Shown: positions 1-11,215, numbered from the stretch's first letter. The stretch: 64,000 nucleotides of DNA from Cristatella mucedo (GCA_009760855.2 WPIO01000110.1:1-64000); one strand, 5' to 3'. Made by a program: numbers and translations. The notes: generated by a model from the sequence alone, not told the origin.

Positions 1-500
1 CCGCGGCTGCCGCGCCACCGCGGCAGCCGCGCCACCTGCGGCAGCCGTTCAGCGGCTGCTCGGACCCGCTGAGGCCCGCGGCAGCGGCGGCTTCTCGGTC
101 GCGCGGGCAACGACGGCGGTGCACGTCGATGTCTGCGCAGCAGTCGGCACGTCAACGTAGGTAGGGCGGCCTCACCCGCGCGTCTATTTTAGCCGTCTCG
201 TTCGCCAGCGCGACGCGCTGCTGCTGCTGGTAGATCGGTAGCCAACTCGGAGCCGCCGTTGTTCCGGTAACGTCCTCACTACTCGCCGTCCATCCTACAG
301 CCGCGGCTTCGTTGTCGACTGTTGCGTCTCTTTTTCGCTCGCCTTCGCCCTTACGCTCGAAGCAAGCGGAGCTGCAGCCCGGCGAGACGCGACGTCGCCG
401 ACTGGCGACATGTGTTCCTTCCATTCTCTTTTTCCCGAGCCAGCCCGGTTCCACCATTCCCATTTCTGCACCGAATCGTTCTTTAAAAGGATTGATTAAA
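1..500. other. GC-rich sequence without a recognised gene
   Basis: The first 60 bases carry loose copies of the GC-rich CGCGGCTGCC-type motif that forms the minisatellite at 938-1165. The rest is GC-rich. The open frames on both strands show no recognisable domain and look like a by-product of high GC. No gene is supported. Confidence 0.5.
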
Positions 501-937
501 TAATAATAATGCACTGGATAAAGCGCCCTCAGAGAGAACTCAATCTCTCTCTAGGCGCTTTACATTTGCTGCAAAGGGAAATGCAATTGAATGGTGAGTA
601 ATATCATGCTTGATAAACAAACAAAATGAATAATATGGTTAGGGGTGACATGCACAGGGTCAGCATGCAAATGTGGTTAGTGGCAGCATGCACAGTGTCA
701 GCACGTATAAGCACGTGAAGGACGAATCACAGGGACCCACTAAATGCTGTCCTAAATAGGTGTGTTTTTAGGTTCCTTTTAAATGTGGTCAAGTCAGGGG
801 ATGTTCTGACGCAAGTCGGTAGGGAGTTCCAGGCTTTGGGAGCATAAGAACTAAATGCAAGGTCTCCAAAGGATTTAAGGTTTGTACGAGGTATTTGTAG
901 ACTGTTGGATTCCGAAAAGCGGGTGGTACGATGCTTG
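501..937 (-). mobile_element. LINE family A (CR1/L2 group), 3' fragment
   Basis: Read on the minus strand, this is the 3' end of the same LINE that lies nearly complete at 1500-4880: the C-terminal coding end, the 3' UTR and the terminal hairpin with (ATT)n, seen here as TAATAATAAT at 501. The copy is 5'-truncated, and its inner end abuts the 18-bp minisatellite. No open frame survives. Confidence 0.85.
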
Positions 938-1165
938 GCAGCCGCGCGGCTGCCGCGGGTGGCGCGGCTGCCTCGGGTGGCGCGGCTGCCGCGGGTGGCG
1001 CGGCTGCCGCGGGTCGCGCGGCTGCCGCGGGTGGCGCGGCTGCCGCGGGTGGCGCGGCTGCCGCGGGTCGCGCGGCTGCCGCGGGTCGCGCGGCTGCCGC
1101 GGGTCGCGCGGCTGCCGCGGGTCGCGCGGCTGCCGCGGGTCGCGCGGCTGCCGCGGGTCGCCGAC
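938..1165. repeat. 18-bp GC-rich minisatellite, about 12 units
   Basis: Tandem copies of an 18-bp unit, GCGCGGCTGCCGCGGGTC, with a G/C alternation at the last base and one T variant. The unit length is a multiple of three, so frames stay open on both strands and give artificial Arg/Ala/Pro-rich peptides. It starts where the LINE fragment at 501-937 ends. Confidence 0.9.
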
Positions 1166-1227
1166 TGCTCTAAACCGGCCCATCACGTAGTTCGGGTTGT
1201 CTGCACCTGGGCGTAGATCTGTGCTAG

Positions 1228-1284
1228 TGCATACTGCTGACCTGACTGACAGCCGGGAGCTGTCAGTCAGGTCAGCAGTATGCA
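1228..1284. repeat. Perfect inverted repeat, 26-bp arms
   Basis: Arms 1228-1253 and 1259-1284 are exact reverse complements around a 5-base loop (CGGGA). The stem could form a stable hairpin or cruciform. No element or gene boundary explains it. Confidence 0.9.
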
Positions 1285-1540
1285 AAACCCTGTTGCAGCG
1301 CTGCAGCGTTGCAGAGTGCCCAGATGAAGTTCGGCGATCGACCCTGTCGGCCGCTCTCGACCGACGGCTAAGATTTCGAGCGAGTTCGCCTAGGCCATCG
1401 GTAATTGCAGTCGCGCAAGCAGCTGACTGCGAGAGCTCGGGCTTGCTCGCGTGAGCACGCTGTGAGCGGCGGTGCTCTACCGCGGCTAGTAACCTGCTTG
1501 TTAGTTATGACCATTGGCAGCTGTTATCGCTTCGTCATCG

Positions 1541-4500
1541 CATATCAAATGCATTCCTAGATATTAATGTTGTTGCTAAGATTCATGAACTATGCATTAA
1601 CAAAAGAAAAGCACCCCGTAGCCGCCGCGGTGGCCGGAACCGCCAGCTCAGACGCCGCTCGTTGGGCGGAACCTGCAAGCTGAGTACCAGCTCGTTCGGT
1701 ATTCCAAGCATTGTCTCGAACCGCTCAGCACGCTCCCCCACATGCGTCACTGTAAATTCCTCAAACTTAGTGGTCATCAAGCCTGTTGTAACCCCATCGG
1801 CCAGACTTAACGCTTGCCTTTGGAATCCTCGCTCAATGTGCAATAAACCTCTAGTAATAAGCGACCTTATTTCTGAAAATGGTATCGACCTGCTCGCCCT
1901 AACTGAAACTTGGCTGAAATCGATAAACTGTCCGACAATTAAAGACGCAACTCCATCTGGTTTCTCGTTCTTTCACACCCCTAGATCAATCAAAACTGGA
2001 GGTAGAGTTGCTATTGTCGTGCGCTCGAAATTCAACTTCAAACCATTTGCGGTACCCTCGAAGCAGTCTTTTGAATCAATTGTCTTGGTCTCACCAGAAA
2101 ACAAGCTACCGATAGTGGCAGTAGTCTATCGCCCACCAGGTACCAAATCCTCCTTTATCTCAGATTTCTCCGATCTCATTTCGATTCTGTGTGCAAGAAA
2201 TCGATCCTTCCTCGTAATGGGTGATTTCAACGTTCACTTTGATAACTTATCTGACGCTTTCAGCACCGAATTTCCTACATTGACTGACTCATTGTCTCTT
2301 GTGGCTCATGCGCATGGCCCTACTCACATTAAGGGTCACACACTCGACCAGATTTTCTCATATAACTGCACTTTGTCATCACCAATTATTACCAAATCAT
2401 GCTTATCTGACCACATGCAGATCTCATTCAATCTACAGTGTGTGCCCACATCCTCCTCTAAAATAACCTGTGAATCGCGAAACCTCAAGACCCTTGACAT
2501 CGATGCTGTCCGTGCGAGAATATCTGCTTCACCTCTGCTGCTCAACCCTCCCTCCGATCTGTCATCATTGGTAGATAGCTTCAACACGACACTAGCTGAC
2601 ACGCTAGACGAGTTTGCCCCTCTGACAAAGCGCACTGTGCGCCCCCGCCCAGACGACCTATGGTTTACCACAGACATTAAACTAGCCAAGTCTACTAAAC
2701 GAAAGCTTGAAAAAGCATACAAAAGATCAGGACTAACTGTCCATCGACAGGCATATGAAGACTACTGTAGGTCGTACCAATCGATCCTAGCAAAGGCTAA
2801 GTCTAGTTTTTATAAAAAAAAATTGTTGAATCACAGATGCACAATCCAAAAATGCTGATGTCGACAATAAACCATCTCCTCAACCGCTCCCAGATTAGCT
2901 TCTTACCTGATGATCCTAGTGATGATCTAGCTGATCGCTTCTCTCGATTCTTTGTGCAGAAGATAGACAAGATCAGGGAATCCATCCCTACGATGACAAC
3001 CTCCCCACTAGAATGCTGTTCCTCGGTTCCTGGCTGCACCTCAATGTCTGCATTTAAGCAGGTCACTAGCGATCTAGTCCTAAAGTTCGTATCTCAATCA
3101 AAGAAGACAACAAGTCCTCTGGACCCTATTCCCACTGTCCTGCTCCTACGTTGCATTGATCTGCTGCTGCCATGCATAACTAACATAATTAATATGTCAT
3201 TAGCCTCAGGTCATGTCCCAGCACCTTTCAAAAAAGCTGTAGTCAGGCCACTTCTCAAGAAAACTACACTTGACCAAGAGAACTTGAGCAACTACCGCCC
3301 AGTTTCCCTTCTACCATTCCTATCAAAGACACTCGAACGGGTCGTGGCGGACCAACTGAACTCGTATATCGAAACCTCACACCTTGCTAGTAAGTTCCAG
3401 TCTGACTTTAGAGCTAATCACTCCACAGAGTCAGCATTGCTTAGGGTATACAACGACCTACTTAGGAATGCAGACATGGGTAGAGTGTCTCTTTTATTGT
3501 GCTTGATCTTTCGGCAGCTTTTAATACCATCGATCACAAAGTTCTTCTAGAGCGCCTCTCATCTCGCCTGGGCATCACTGGCACTGCTCTGCAGTGGTTC
3601 AGATCCTATCTCAGTGGGAGACTCCAGAGTATTGACGTGAACGGACAAAGATCATCTGAAGTACCTCCGAAATATGGAGTACCTAAGGGCTCAGTGCTAG
3701 GTCCGGTTCTTTTCACGGTTTATACTCTGCCTCTAGCTGATGTGAGTGCCAAGCACAATCTAGGCTTTCACTTCTATGCGGATGACTCTCAGTTGTACCT
3801 TTGCTTTGATCCCTCCCAGCCTTCGAGCACCTCAAATTCTCTAAACTCACTTGCTGCATGCATTGATGACATCCGCACATGGATGGCAGCAAATTTTCTA
3901 AAACTTAACGATGATAAAACTAACTTACTAGTTATGGGCAAACCCAGTGTGATCCAGAGATTGGAAAGGCTGACTCTCAAAATGGGCTCTGCCAGCATAA
4001 CTCCAGTTGAATCAGCCCGAAATCTAGGTGTCATATTCAAAAGCGACCTCTCGTTAGACGACCATATCAGCTCCACAGTCAAATCTGCCTATTTTCAGCT
4101 TCATAACATTGCTAAAATTCGGGCCTGTTTAGATAAAAAATACCACGCCCAAGTTGGTCCATGCATTCGTGACATCCCGTCTCGACTTCTGCAACTCACT
4201 GCTTACTGGCCTACCAGCATGTGCGATCAGGCGATTGCAGCTTGTGCAAAACTCTGCAGCCAGGCTTGTCTGTCGTGAGCGTCGCAGTTGCCACATTACT
4301 CCCCTTCTCGCCGACCTGCACTGGCTACCAGTCAAGCAACGGATTGACTTCAAGGTTTTGTCCCTCACTTTTAGGTCCCTTCATTCAATGGCTCCAGCCT
4401 ATCTGTCAGATATAGTACCCCATCAGGCTAAGCATCGTACCACCCGCTTTTCGGAATCCACCAGTCTACAAATACCTCGTACAAACATCAAATCCTTTAG

Positions 4501-4639
4501 AGACCGTGCATTTAGTTCGTATGCTCCCAAAGCCTGGAACTCCCTGCCGACCTGCGTCAGAACATCCCCTGACTTGACCACATTTAAAAGGAACCTAAAA
4601 ACACACCTATTTAGGACAGCATTTAGTGGGTCCCTGTGA
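1541..4639 (+). pseudogene. LINE ORF2: endonuclease-reverse transcriptase, frameshifted
   Basis: This reading region encodes the LINE replication protein, which nicks target DNA and primes reverse transcription there. A basic N-terminus (about 1560-1660) is followed by the endonuclease, with ALTETWL, VVYRPPG, VMGDFNVHFD, GHTLDQIF and LSDHMQ marking the catalytic set. The RT follows, with NYRPVSLLPFLSKTLERVV, a DLSAAFNTIDH motif and FHFYADDSQLY as the catalytic box near 3765-3800. The C-terminus reads [20 protein letters not shown] and then [15 protein letters not shown]. The frame breaks at about 2815-2823 (run of nine A), near 3490-3505, and near 4134 where other copies read differently. The copy cannot make a full protein. 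The family assignment rests on motif memory and has not been searched. Confidence 0.85.
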
Positions 4640-4799
4640 TTCGTCCTTGATGTGCTTATGCGTGTTGACACTGTGCATGCTGCCACTAACAACATTTGCA
4701 TGCTGACCCTGTGCATGTCACCCCTAACCATATTATTCATTTCGTTTGTTTTTTCAAGCATGATTTTACTTACCATTCAATTGCATTTCACTTTACAGC

Positions 4800-4880
4800 A
4801 AATGTAAAGCGCCTAGAGAGAGATTAAGCTCTCCGAGGGCGCTTTATCAAGTGAATTATTATTATTATTATTATTATTAC
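4800..4880 (+). other. LINE family A 3' hairpin and (ATT)n tail
   Basis: AAAGCGCC pairs with GGGCGCTT, and the inner AGAG/CTCT segment extends the stem. The hairpin is followed by GTGAATT(ATT)n. The same hairpin ends every family A copy and many orphan tails, which suggests that it is the RT recognition structure. Confidence 0.75.
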
Positions 4881-5129
4881 CGAGCGGACCTTCCTCCGGA
4901 AAAGCGTGGGCGAGACGAATTTAGGCACTTGCCAAATGCTCGTAACTTCAGCTTATATTAAATATTATTATATATTATATATATACTTATATATTACTGC
5001 TGCGTCCTGTAGCTATTGACGTCGACAGGGTCCCACAGGTCGGCACGACTCGATCGCCATTTTTAGCCATCGTTCGCAAATTCATTGCGTCGCAGCGAGC
5101 GACATAGGCCGGATCTTGAAAAGGACTAA

Positions 5130-5265
5130 TTGCATTCGATCGTTCTTCCTTTGCAGCAATTGTAAAGCGCCGAGCAAGAGATTGAGTTCCCTCTGAGGGC
5201 GCTTTAACAAATTACTTTTATTATTGTTATTGTAATAGTATGTGTTATTATTATCATTATTATCT
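5130..5265 (+). mobile_element. Orphan LINE 3' tail
   Basis: A short copy of the LINE 3' hairpin (AAAGCGCC...GGGCGCTTT) with an AT-rich ATT tail and no coding part. It is an extreme 5' truncation or a SINE-like tail. Confidence 0.7.
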
Positions 5266-6257
5266 TAAGACGTTCCATCGCGAGGGTCATTTCCTATCAG
5301 TTCCTATCCTATCCCGAATAAAAGAGGTTTTCCCTAATCACGCTGCGGTGGAGTTAGGGGAAGCGAGGGACGGAGAGGCGAGCTGGGCTTGACAATTGCC
5401 GCCAGAGATCGAAGACAAAACAAGGACCCGCGTACAGATACCTTCAGTTTAGGTTAAATACCTGGCACCTCTGCGATCGTTGCCGACGGCAAAATTGTGC
5501 TCTTGCGTTTCATTTGTCACTCTCAAGCGTGTCAAATAAAGCGCACGATTTGAAACTCTCTTTTCCTTACTTGCTGGTCATCCCCACTTAATGTAAATCC
5601 TGGCTCAACCCTTGTATTCATACCTGACGTCTGCTGGCTTTTACTTTCACCGTTCGGCACTTTAAACTGGCCTAGCTGTAATGGATTTAATTTTAACAAC
5701 AATATTAGGCTACTACAATAGGTCCTACGAGAACTTGATCTCTATCCAGGCACTTTACAACTCACTGGAACAAAATCCATACTCCAGGATTAGTGTCGTG
5801 CATGGATACAAAGCGCGAAAGCTAATAAATAGGATACTTAGGGCCAGCATCCTAAAGCAAACGCGAAGGCACTCGATACGTCATCGACCGGTCACTAAGA
5901 CTAGTAGCATGCATGCACTGCATCACGAAGAGGCATGCTCTCAGAGCGCAGCGAAACACGAAAGACATCCTTACTGGGGCGCAAGGTTTGAGCTTTGAGC
6001 TTCGATCCAGAAGGCGCCAGATCTCCGAGTTTACTAGCAGAACCCGAAAGCCAGCTTCCGACTTCAGATATTCTAATGTGCTGAAGGCTTCATCACCAAG
6101 ATATTTTAATTTAGCGAGAGGGACGTAAAGATGACCTGAAGTTGACGAGCTAGTGGTTCAAGAGGACACTGGAAGAGAGAGGAGGTCGGATGCGAGGTCA
6201 GTGAGTGCAAGCAAAAGATGTGTCCTATCGGTCACGTCTCGGGACTACCTGGCTCGT
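5266..6257. other. No recognised gene
   Basis: A plus-strand frame of 105 codons at 5681-5998 contains a decayed copy of the LINE tail (a GAGAACTTGATCTCT-like segment near 5728) and no domain. I see nothing else supportable. Confidence 0.5.
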
Positions 6258-7275
6258 AATAATGATAATGCACTTGATAGAGCACCCTCAGAGAACTTAA
6301 TCTCTCTCTAGGCGCTTTACATTTTGCACAAAGGGAAATGCAATTGAATGGTGAGTAATATAATGCTTGATAAGCAAACAAAATGAATAACATGGTTAGG
6401 CCTGACATGCACCGGGTCAGCATGCAAATGTTGTTAGTGGCAGCATGCACAGTGTCAGCACGCATAAGCACATCAAGGACGAATCACAGGGACCCACTAA
6501 ATGCTGTCCTAAATTAGGTGTGTTTGTAAGCTCTTTTTAAATGTGGTCAAGTCAGGGGATGTTGTGACGCAAGTCGGGAAGGAGTTCCAGGCTTTGGGAG
6601 CATACGAGCTGAATGCACGGTCTCCAAAGGATTTGAGGTTTGTACGAGGTATTTGTAGACTGTTGGATTCCGAAAAGCGGGTGGTACGATGCGTGGCCTG
6701 GTGGGGTAGTAGATCTGACAGATAGGCTGGAGCCAAAGAATGAAGTGACCTAAAAGTGAGCGACAAAACCTTCAAGTCAATCCGTTGCTTGGCCGGTAGC
6801 CAGTGCAGGTCGGCGAGAAGTGGTGTAATGTGGCAACTGCGATGCTCACGACAGACAAGCCTAGCTGCGGAGTTTTGCACCAGCTGCAATCGCCTGATCG
6901 CACATGCTGGTAGGCCAGTAAGCAGTGAGTTGCAGAAGTCGAGACGGGATGTCACGAATGCAAGGACCAACTTAGACGTGGTATCTTTATCTAAACAAAC
7001 CATAATTTTAGCAATGTTATGTAGCTGAAAGTAAACAGACTTGACTGTGTAGCTGATATGGTCGTCTAACGAGAGGTCGCTTTGGAACATGACACCTAAA
7101 TTTCGAGCTGATTCAACAGGAGATATGCTGGCAGAGTCAATTTTGAGCGTCAGCCTTTCCAATTTCTGAATGACACTGGGTTCGCCCATAACTAGTAAGT
7201 TAGTTGTATCATTATTTAGTTTTAGAAAATTTGTTGCCATCCATGTGCGGATGTCATCAATACGTGCAGCAAGTA
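6258..7275 (-). mobile_element. LINE family A, 5'-truncated copy
   Basis: A minus-strand copy running from the RT C-terminal half to the hairpin and (ATT)n end at 6258. It is collinear with 3870-4880 of the long copy. The inner end stops just before the segment encoding the RT catalytic box. Confidence 0.85.
6509..7240 (-). pseudogene. LINE RT C-terminal fragment (open)
   Basis: A 243-codon open frame matching the C-terminal part of family A ORF2. It includes [20 protein letters not shown], a [17 protein letters not shown]-type segment and [17 protein letters not shown]. It lacks the endonuclease and the YADD box, so it is a dead fragment that happens to remain open. It joins the frames that are split in the copy at 1500-4880, which shows the original reading frame of this part of the family. 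Confidence 0.85.
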
Positions 7276-7334
7276 CTTGGGACTGCCCAGAAGTGGCAAA
7301 GCTGTGAGCACAATATACAGAGCCGAGTTCTTAC

Positions 7335-8215
7335 GCTGACACACGAGGCCGCCTCCGAGGCTTGGCTCCTTCGTGCCTAGCTGAACTGCTGCACCGGTTT
7401 CAGCCTGTTCTCCCCCTCAGGTTCTGCGTGGACAATAAATTAGCTGTTCCATTCGTCAGCTTAAAGACCGTTGGCGGCAGAAGCATTTGCTCCGCAGGTC
7501 CTAGACTGTGCAACTCACTTACACAATTCTTATGCAACGACAACTGCTCTCCTGCTGCCGACTATGGCTCATTCTTTTCAGCGGTCCTGAGCTGCTACTT
7601 CCATGACACTCACTACCTCAACAGCTCTCGTGAATCTGCTATGCTTCCCACCTTAAATCCTTTGGAGACCGTGCATTCAGCTCGTATGCTCCCAAAGCCT
7701 GGAACTCCCTCCCGACCTGCGTCAGAACATCCCCTGACCAGACCACATTTAAAAAGAATTTAAAAACGCCACTATTTAGGACAGCATTTAGTGGATCCCT
7801 GTGATTCGTCCTTGATGTGCTTATGCGTGCTGACACTGTGCATGCTGCCACTAACCACATTTGCATGCTGACCCTGTGCATGTCACCCCTAACCATATTA
7901 TTCATTTTGTTTGTTTTTCAAGCATGATTTTACTTACTATTCAATTGCATATCACTTTGCAGCAAATGTAAAGCGCCTAGAAAGAGATTAAGTTCTCTGA
8001 GGGCGCTTTATCAAGTGCAATATTATTAATATTATTATTACCTCCTCTTTGTTGCATGAGATGACGTCTGCCAGCTACCGAATGCGTACCGAAAGCCTCT
8101 CAGGCTGTGAGTTCGCTACACAAAACTCTCCTGCGTAACACCCACATAGTCTTTGTGGCTGTGTGGAGTTACAGACGGCGATACAGTGCATTACATTCCG
8201 GACTGTCGGACTGTA
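7335..8215 (+). mobile_element. LINE family B fragment, split by a family A insertion
   Basis: 7335-7641 encodes the C-terminal end of a second LINE family (motifs LAELLHRFQP, DNKLAVPFVSLKTVGGRS, SAGPRLCNSL). 8042-8215 holds its 3' UTR, with TACCGAATGCGTACCGAAAGC and the segment around GTGGAGTTACAGACGGCGAT. Uninterrupted minus-strand copies at 32.2 and 35.5 kb join these two parts directly, so the stretch between them is a later insertion. Confidence 0.8.
7642..8041 (+). mobile_element. LINE family A 3' fragment nested in family B
   Basis: The last 400 bases of family A, from the [15 protein letters not shown]-coding segment through the 3' UTR to the hairpin and ATT tail, inserted inside the family B copy between CTTCCCACC and CTCTTTGTTGC. 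Family A was therefore active after family B inserted here. Confidence 0.85.
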
Positions 8216-8318
8216 ATGAAGCGTCATAATATACTCTATTATGAATGTGCTCACCTTCATAATAAAGTGCTCGAGACTTATCTTTCATGTCTTCAGATAC
8301 CATTGGTATCATTTTTAG

Positions 8319-9473
8319 GTATTTTGCTGCTGACACTTGAAATCATGGAGCAGAATAGTCCCGTGCCAACTCTTGATGGGATTGAGGACAACGACTTAAA
8401 CCAAGGTACAAGCTGGCGCAGCAGCATCTGCTGCAGTGCAAGCAAGGAGGCGCTCAGCATGCATGAGCATATGCTAATCCGAGATTTGAGTTGAGGTGGA
8501 ACAATTTCCGGGCATCAAAGAAAAAACCCTACATGAAAAACCGTCATGAAAATCTCACCTGCCGTTGCTGCGTGCATTGATGACTTCCGCACATGGATGG
8601 CAGCAAACTTTCTTAAATTGAATGATGATAAAACCAACTTACCAGCTATGGGGAAACCAAGAGTGATTCAGAAATTGGAAAGGTGATAACGTTCACGATC
8701 GGCTCTGCCAGCATGTGTCCTGTTTGAATCTGCACGAAATCTAGGTGTCCTGTCCCAAAGTGACCTTTAATTTGACGACCACATCAGCTCCAAAGTCAAG
8801 TCTGCCTACATTCAGTTACCTACATGCACCTATTTATCACATTTACCTACATGCACCTATTTATCACAGCATTTTGTGGGTCCCTGTGATTCGTCCTTTG
8901 TGTGCTTATTCGCGCTGACACTGTTGCATGCTGCCACAAACCACACTGGCATGCTGACCCTGTGCATGTCAGCCCTAACCATGTTATGCTTGTTGTGATT
9001 GAGCCTGCTTCAACTAATCATCGATTGTGCTTTCTTTGCAGCAAATATAAATTGCCTAGAAAGAGATTGAGTTCTCCGAGGGAACTATATCAAATGTACT
9101 ATTCGTAGTAGTAGTTATATTATGCCTTTACTGACAATGCAAAGTGCAATGTAGCAGCTTCATCACAAGCTCACCACTGATCATCGGTCTTCCATAATGT
9201 AGTAGACTCTTATGCAACAATGCAACTCGATCATAATGCTTTGCAGGAAACAATGGCACACGGCTGCATTTGGAAGGAAGCCACTGTGTTTGCCATCATT
9301 CAGTAGTCTATAAGACCTATCCGTGCGGCATCTTCACATGCGAAAGATGCGACGAGCTAATCAATGTATGCCATCGCTGTGGCGCTCGTCAACGGTCCTC
9401 GTGCCCAATTGGCATGGCTGCAATCAGAGGAAATTGCTTGACTGCTGTCAGCCGGCTACCTGATACACTCTAG
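8319..9473 (+). CDS. Possible two-exon gene fragment with a RING-like Cys motif
   Basis: Two open blocks have matching splice phase. Exon a is 8319-8405, with acceptor TTTTTAG and donor G|GTACAA, phase 1. Exon b is 9247-9473, with acceptor TTGCAG and a stop at its end. The second block carries HCVCHHSVVYKTYPCGIFTC followed by ERC and a CHRC pair. This is the Cys spacing of the C-terminal RING type (C-x-C...PCG...C-x2-C...C-x2-C), but Ile stands where the RING His is usual. If real, it would be an E3-ligase-type zinc domain. The 841-base intron contains a LINE fragment. Upstream exons, a start codon and a promoter are not visible, and the last 25 residues may be read-through into an intron. 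A pseudogene or a chance frame is possible. Confidence 0.35.
8556..9115 (+). mobile_element. LINE family A, degraded 3' fragment
   Basis: 8556-8820 resembles the RT segment after the YADD box (a [11 protein letters not shown]-type stretch). 8870-9115 is the 3' UTR and terminal hairpin with a decayed tail. The copy is more diverged than its neighbours, and it lies inside the putative intron of the RING-like fragment. Confidence 0.7.
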
Positions 9474-10009
9474 AAATACTAGTAAACAAGCAATAATGGA
9501 CCAGCTCTAATCAATCCTCTTTGTGGAACTTCAACAACCACCTGTCGACGAAGCTGCATCCGGTTTTTCTTCCCTAATTCCTTTTTGACTATCGCAAAGC
9601 AAAGATTCTGCCTAGCTTGCATGCGTAGCACTCTTTGTATACGTAGCTTCCGGTTGTCCCCCCACACCAGCCTCCGCACTGGGGTGAGTGCCTGTGGTGC
9701 GTGCCGACGCTGCTGGCCAGCTGGCCAGCAGTCTTGACCCTCTCAGGGTGGCACTGGTGCTACATGCATCTTCGACTGCCTTGCAGTGCTTGCTACGTGC
9801 AGCAGTCTTTCTAAATACAAATGCAGCCACACTAGCTGTGCCAGCAGCAGCCTTCACTTGAGGCAGCACCACACTGCAGGTAGCTGCCTCCCGGCCATCA
9901 ACTACCTTATTTCCTCGCACAGCCATGGCGCATGTAGTTGCCGGCCAGGTAGCAGTAGCCTCCCCTCTACTATCGTGCATGCTCCACGTCGTGCTGATTT
10001 TAAAGCCTC
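9474..10009. other. No recognised gene
   Basis: A 122-codon minus-strand frame at 9612-9980 is Ala/Thr-rich with no recognisable motif. No repeat was recognised. Confidence 0.4.
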
Positions 10010-10170
10010 TTTTTCTATAGCAGCAGAAGAGCTTTAAAGGCTATCACCACAGCTCGCAGCTGCGGCAATAAAAAGATCGCCCACCGAAGGATTTGAACCG
10101 ATGACCTCGGGACCGAGGTCATGAAAAGCATGCGGCTTATGTATGTAGTGTGTGCCATCGCGGCTCACCA
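10010..10170 (-). mobile_element. tRNA-derived SINE, family 1
   Basis: On the minus strand, a GGTTCAAATCC B-box is followed by TTCGGTGGGCGAT and a body ending near a TCTTCTGCTGCTATAG-like segment. The same body recurs at 21.9 kb (minus) and 30.95 kb (plus). The tRNA-like head is partial, so this is a SINE and not a tRNA gene. Confidence 0.7.
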
Positions 10171-10659
10171 ATGTAGCACTACCTGCCAGCTGCTGCCTTA
10201 TCTCCAGGAGCACCAGTGCTGTGTGTAATCCTGGGGACCCCTTGGTCACATCTTCTATTGCAATATCTTGAGGTGCTTTGTGCTTGTGGAAGTGCTGTGC
10301 TTAGCTTTGATTTTACGCATTGGTAGGACCAGGGTGGTGTACTAAGTGAGAGCCGTCGTACATACGGTAGTAGTCATATGGTGAATCCCTTACTCACTGG
10401 CAAGCCTGGGACCAGAATCAATGTGCTTGCATGTAGAGGTGGAGATCAGCTTGGATGGGTGGAGGATGGGTCGATGGGTGGGTGAAGGATTTTGCCACAT
10501 TTGCCTCATTTGCCACAGCTGCCAGTTTTTGAGCCCACTTTCTAGCTGCCCTGGCGTCGTGCTTTGTTGGGAAGACTTGGCTCTGACATATAATTACACA
10601 TTGTAATTAGATGATCCCAGGAGTTGAGCTATTTCCAAGACGACACACGAGCAGATGTA
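10171..10659. other. No recognised gene
   Basis: Unique-looking sequence with only short open frames. Nothing is supportable. Confidence 0.4.
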
Positions 10660-10783
10660 GATCGTAGAGAGACAGAGAGAGAGAGATAGAAGAGAGAGAG
10701 AGGGGGAAAGCGAAAGCGAGAGAGAGAGAAGAGAGAGAGAGAGAGAGGAGAACTTTGAAGAGAGGGAGGGGATGAGAGAGGAG

Positions 10784-10824
<41 letters not shown>

Positions 10825-10835
10825 TAGAGAGAGGA
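10660..10835. repeat. Interrupted (GA)n microsatellite
   Basis: A purine-rich GA tract with many interruptions. It creates false Ser/Leu-rich frames on the minus strand. Confidence 0.9.
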
Positions 10836-11149
10836 GGCAAAGGAATAGGTAGTGGGGATAAGCAGATGTGTGACCACGTTTGCAGCGCTACTAACAGGCC
10901 CACCAAAAAAAACTGCAGCTAATCTTTGGCTTCCATATCGAAGTGGCCACAACATCTTTTCCTCTTGATTAGTTTCTGAAAATCCCTGCCCAGGCTGACA
11001 AAGTTTGTTCAGCTTTTCCCTCGGCTGAAACAACGGCTCCGAGCACAGCTGGCTCGTCCCAGTGGGGGACGTGCATGCTTTTCAAAGAACAAGGTCAAGG
11101 TGACATACTACTTGATGATCAGGGTCGTGGGCCAACTCAGTGGCCATAT

Positions 11150-11215
11150 GTGAAGACCCTGAATAGAGATTAGTTCTCTTATGGGCGCTTTTTAAAAGTC
11201 CACTATTTTGTACTA
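11150..11215 (+). mobile_element. Orphan LINE 3' tail, decayed
   Basis: AGAGATTAGTTCTCTTATGGGCGCTTTTTA resembles the distal half of the LINE 3' hairpin, with an AT-rich end after it. It has no coding part. Confidence 0.45.

Larger units (their letters stand above)
1500..4880 (+). mobile_element. Near full-length CR1/L2-group LINE (family A)
   Basis: A non-LTR retrotransposon with an APE-type endonuclease, a YADD reverse transcriptase, a C-terminal region typical of L2/CR1 elements, a 3' UTR, and a 3' end made of a short hairpin followed by (ATT)n. It is the longest copy of a family with at least ten fragments in this window. The 5' end is approximate, because I could see no target-site duplication or ORF1. 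Confidence 0.85.

Noticed and set aside
875-1285. 136-codon Pro/Arg/Gln repeat protein on the minus strand, and Ala/Gly frames on the plus strand
   Set aside because: The 18-bp repeat keeps several frames open at once, and there is no flanking coding signal or start context.
5681-5998. 105-codon plus-strand gene
   Set aside because: It contains a decayed LINE tail, has no domain and shows no coding character.
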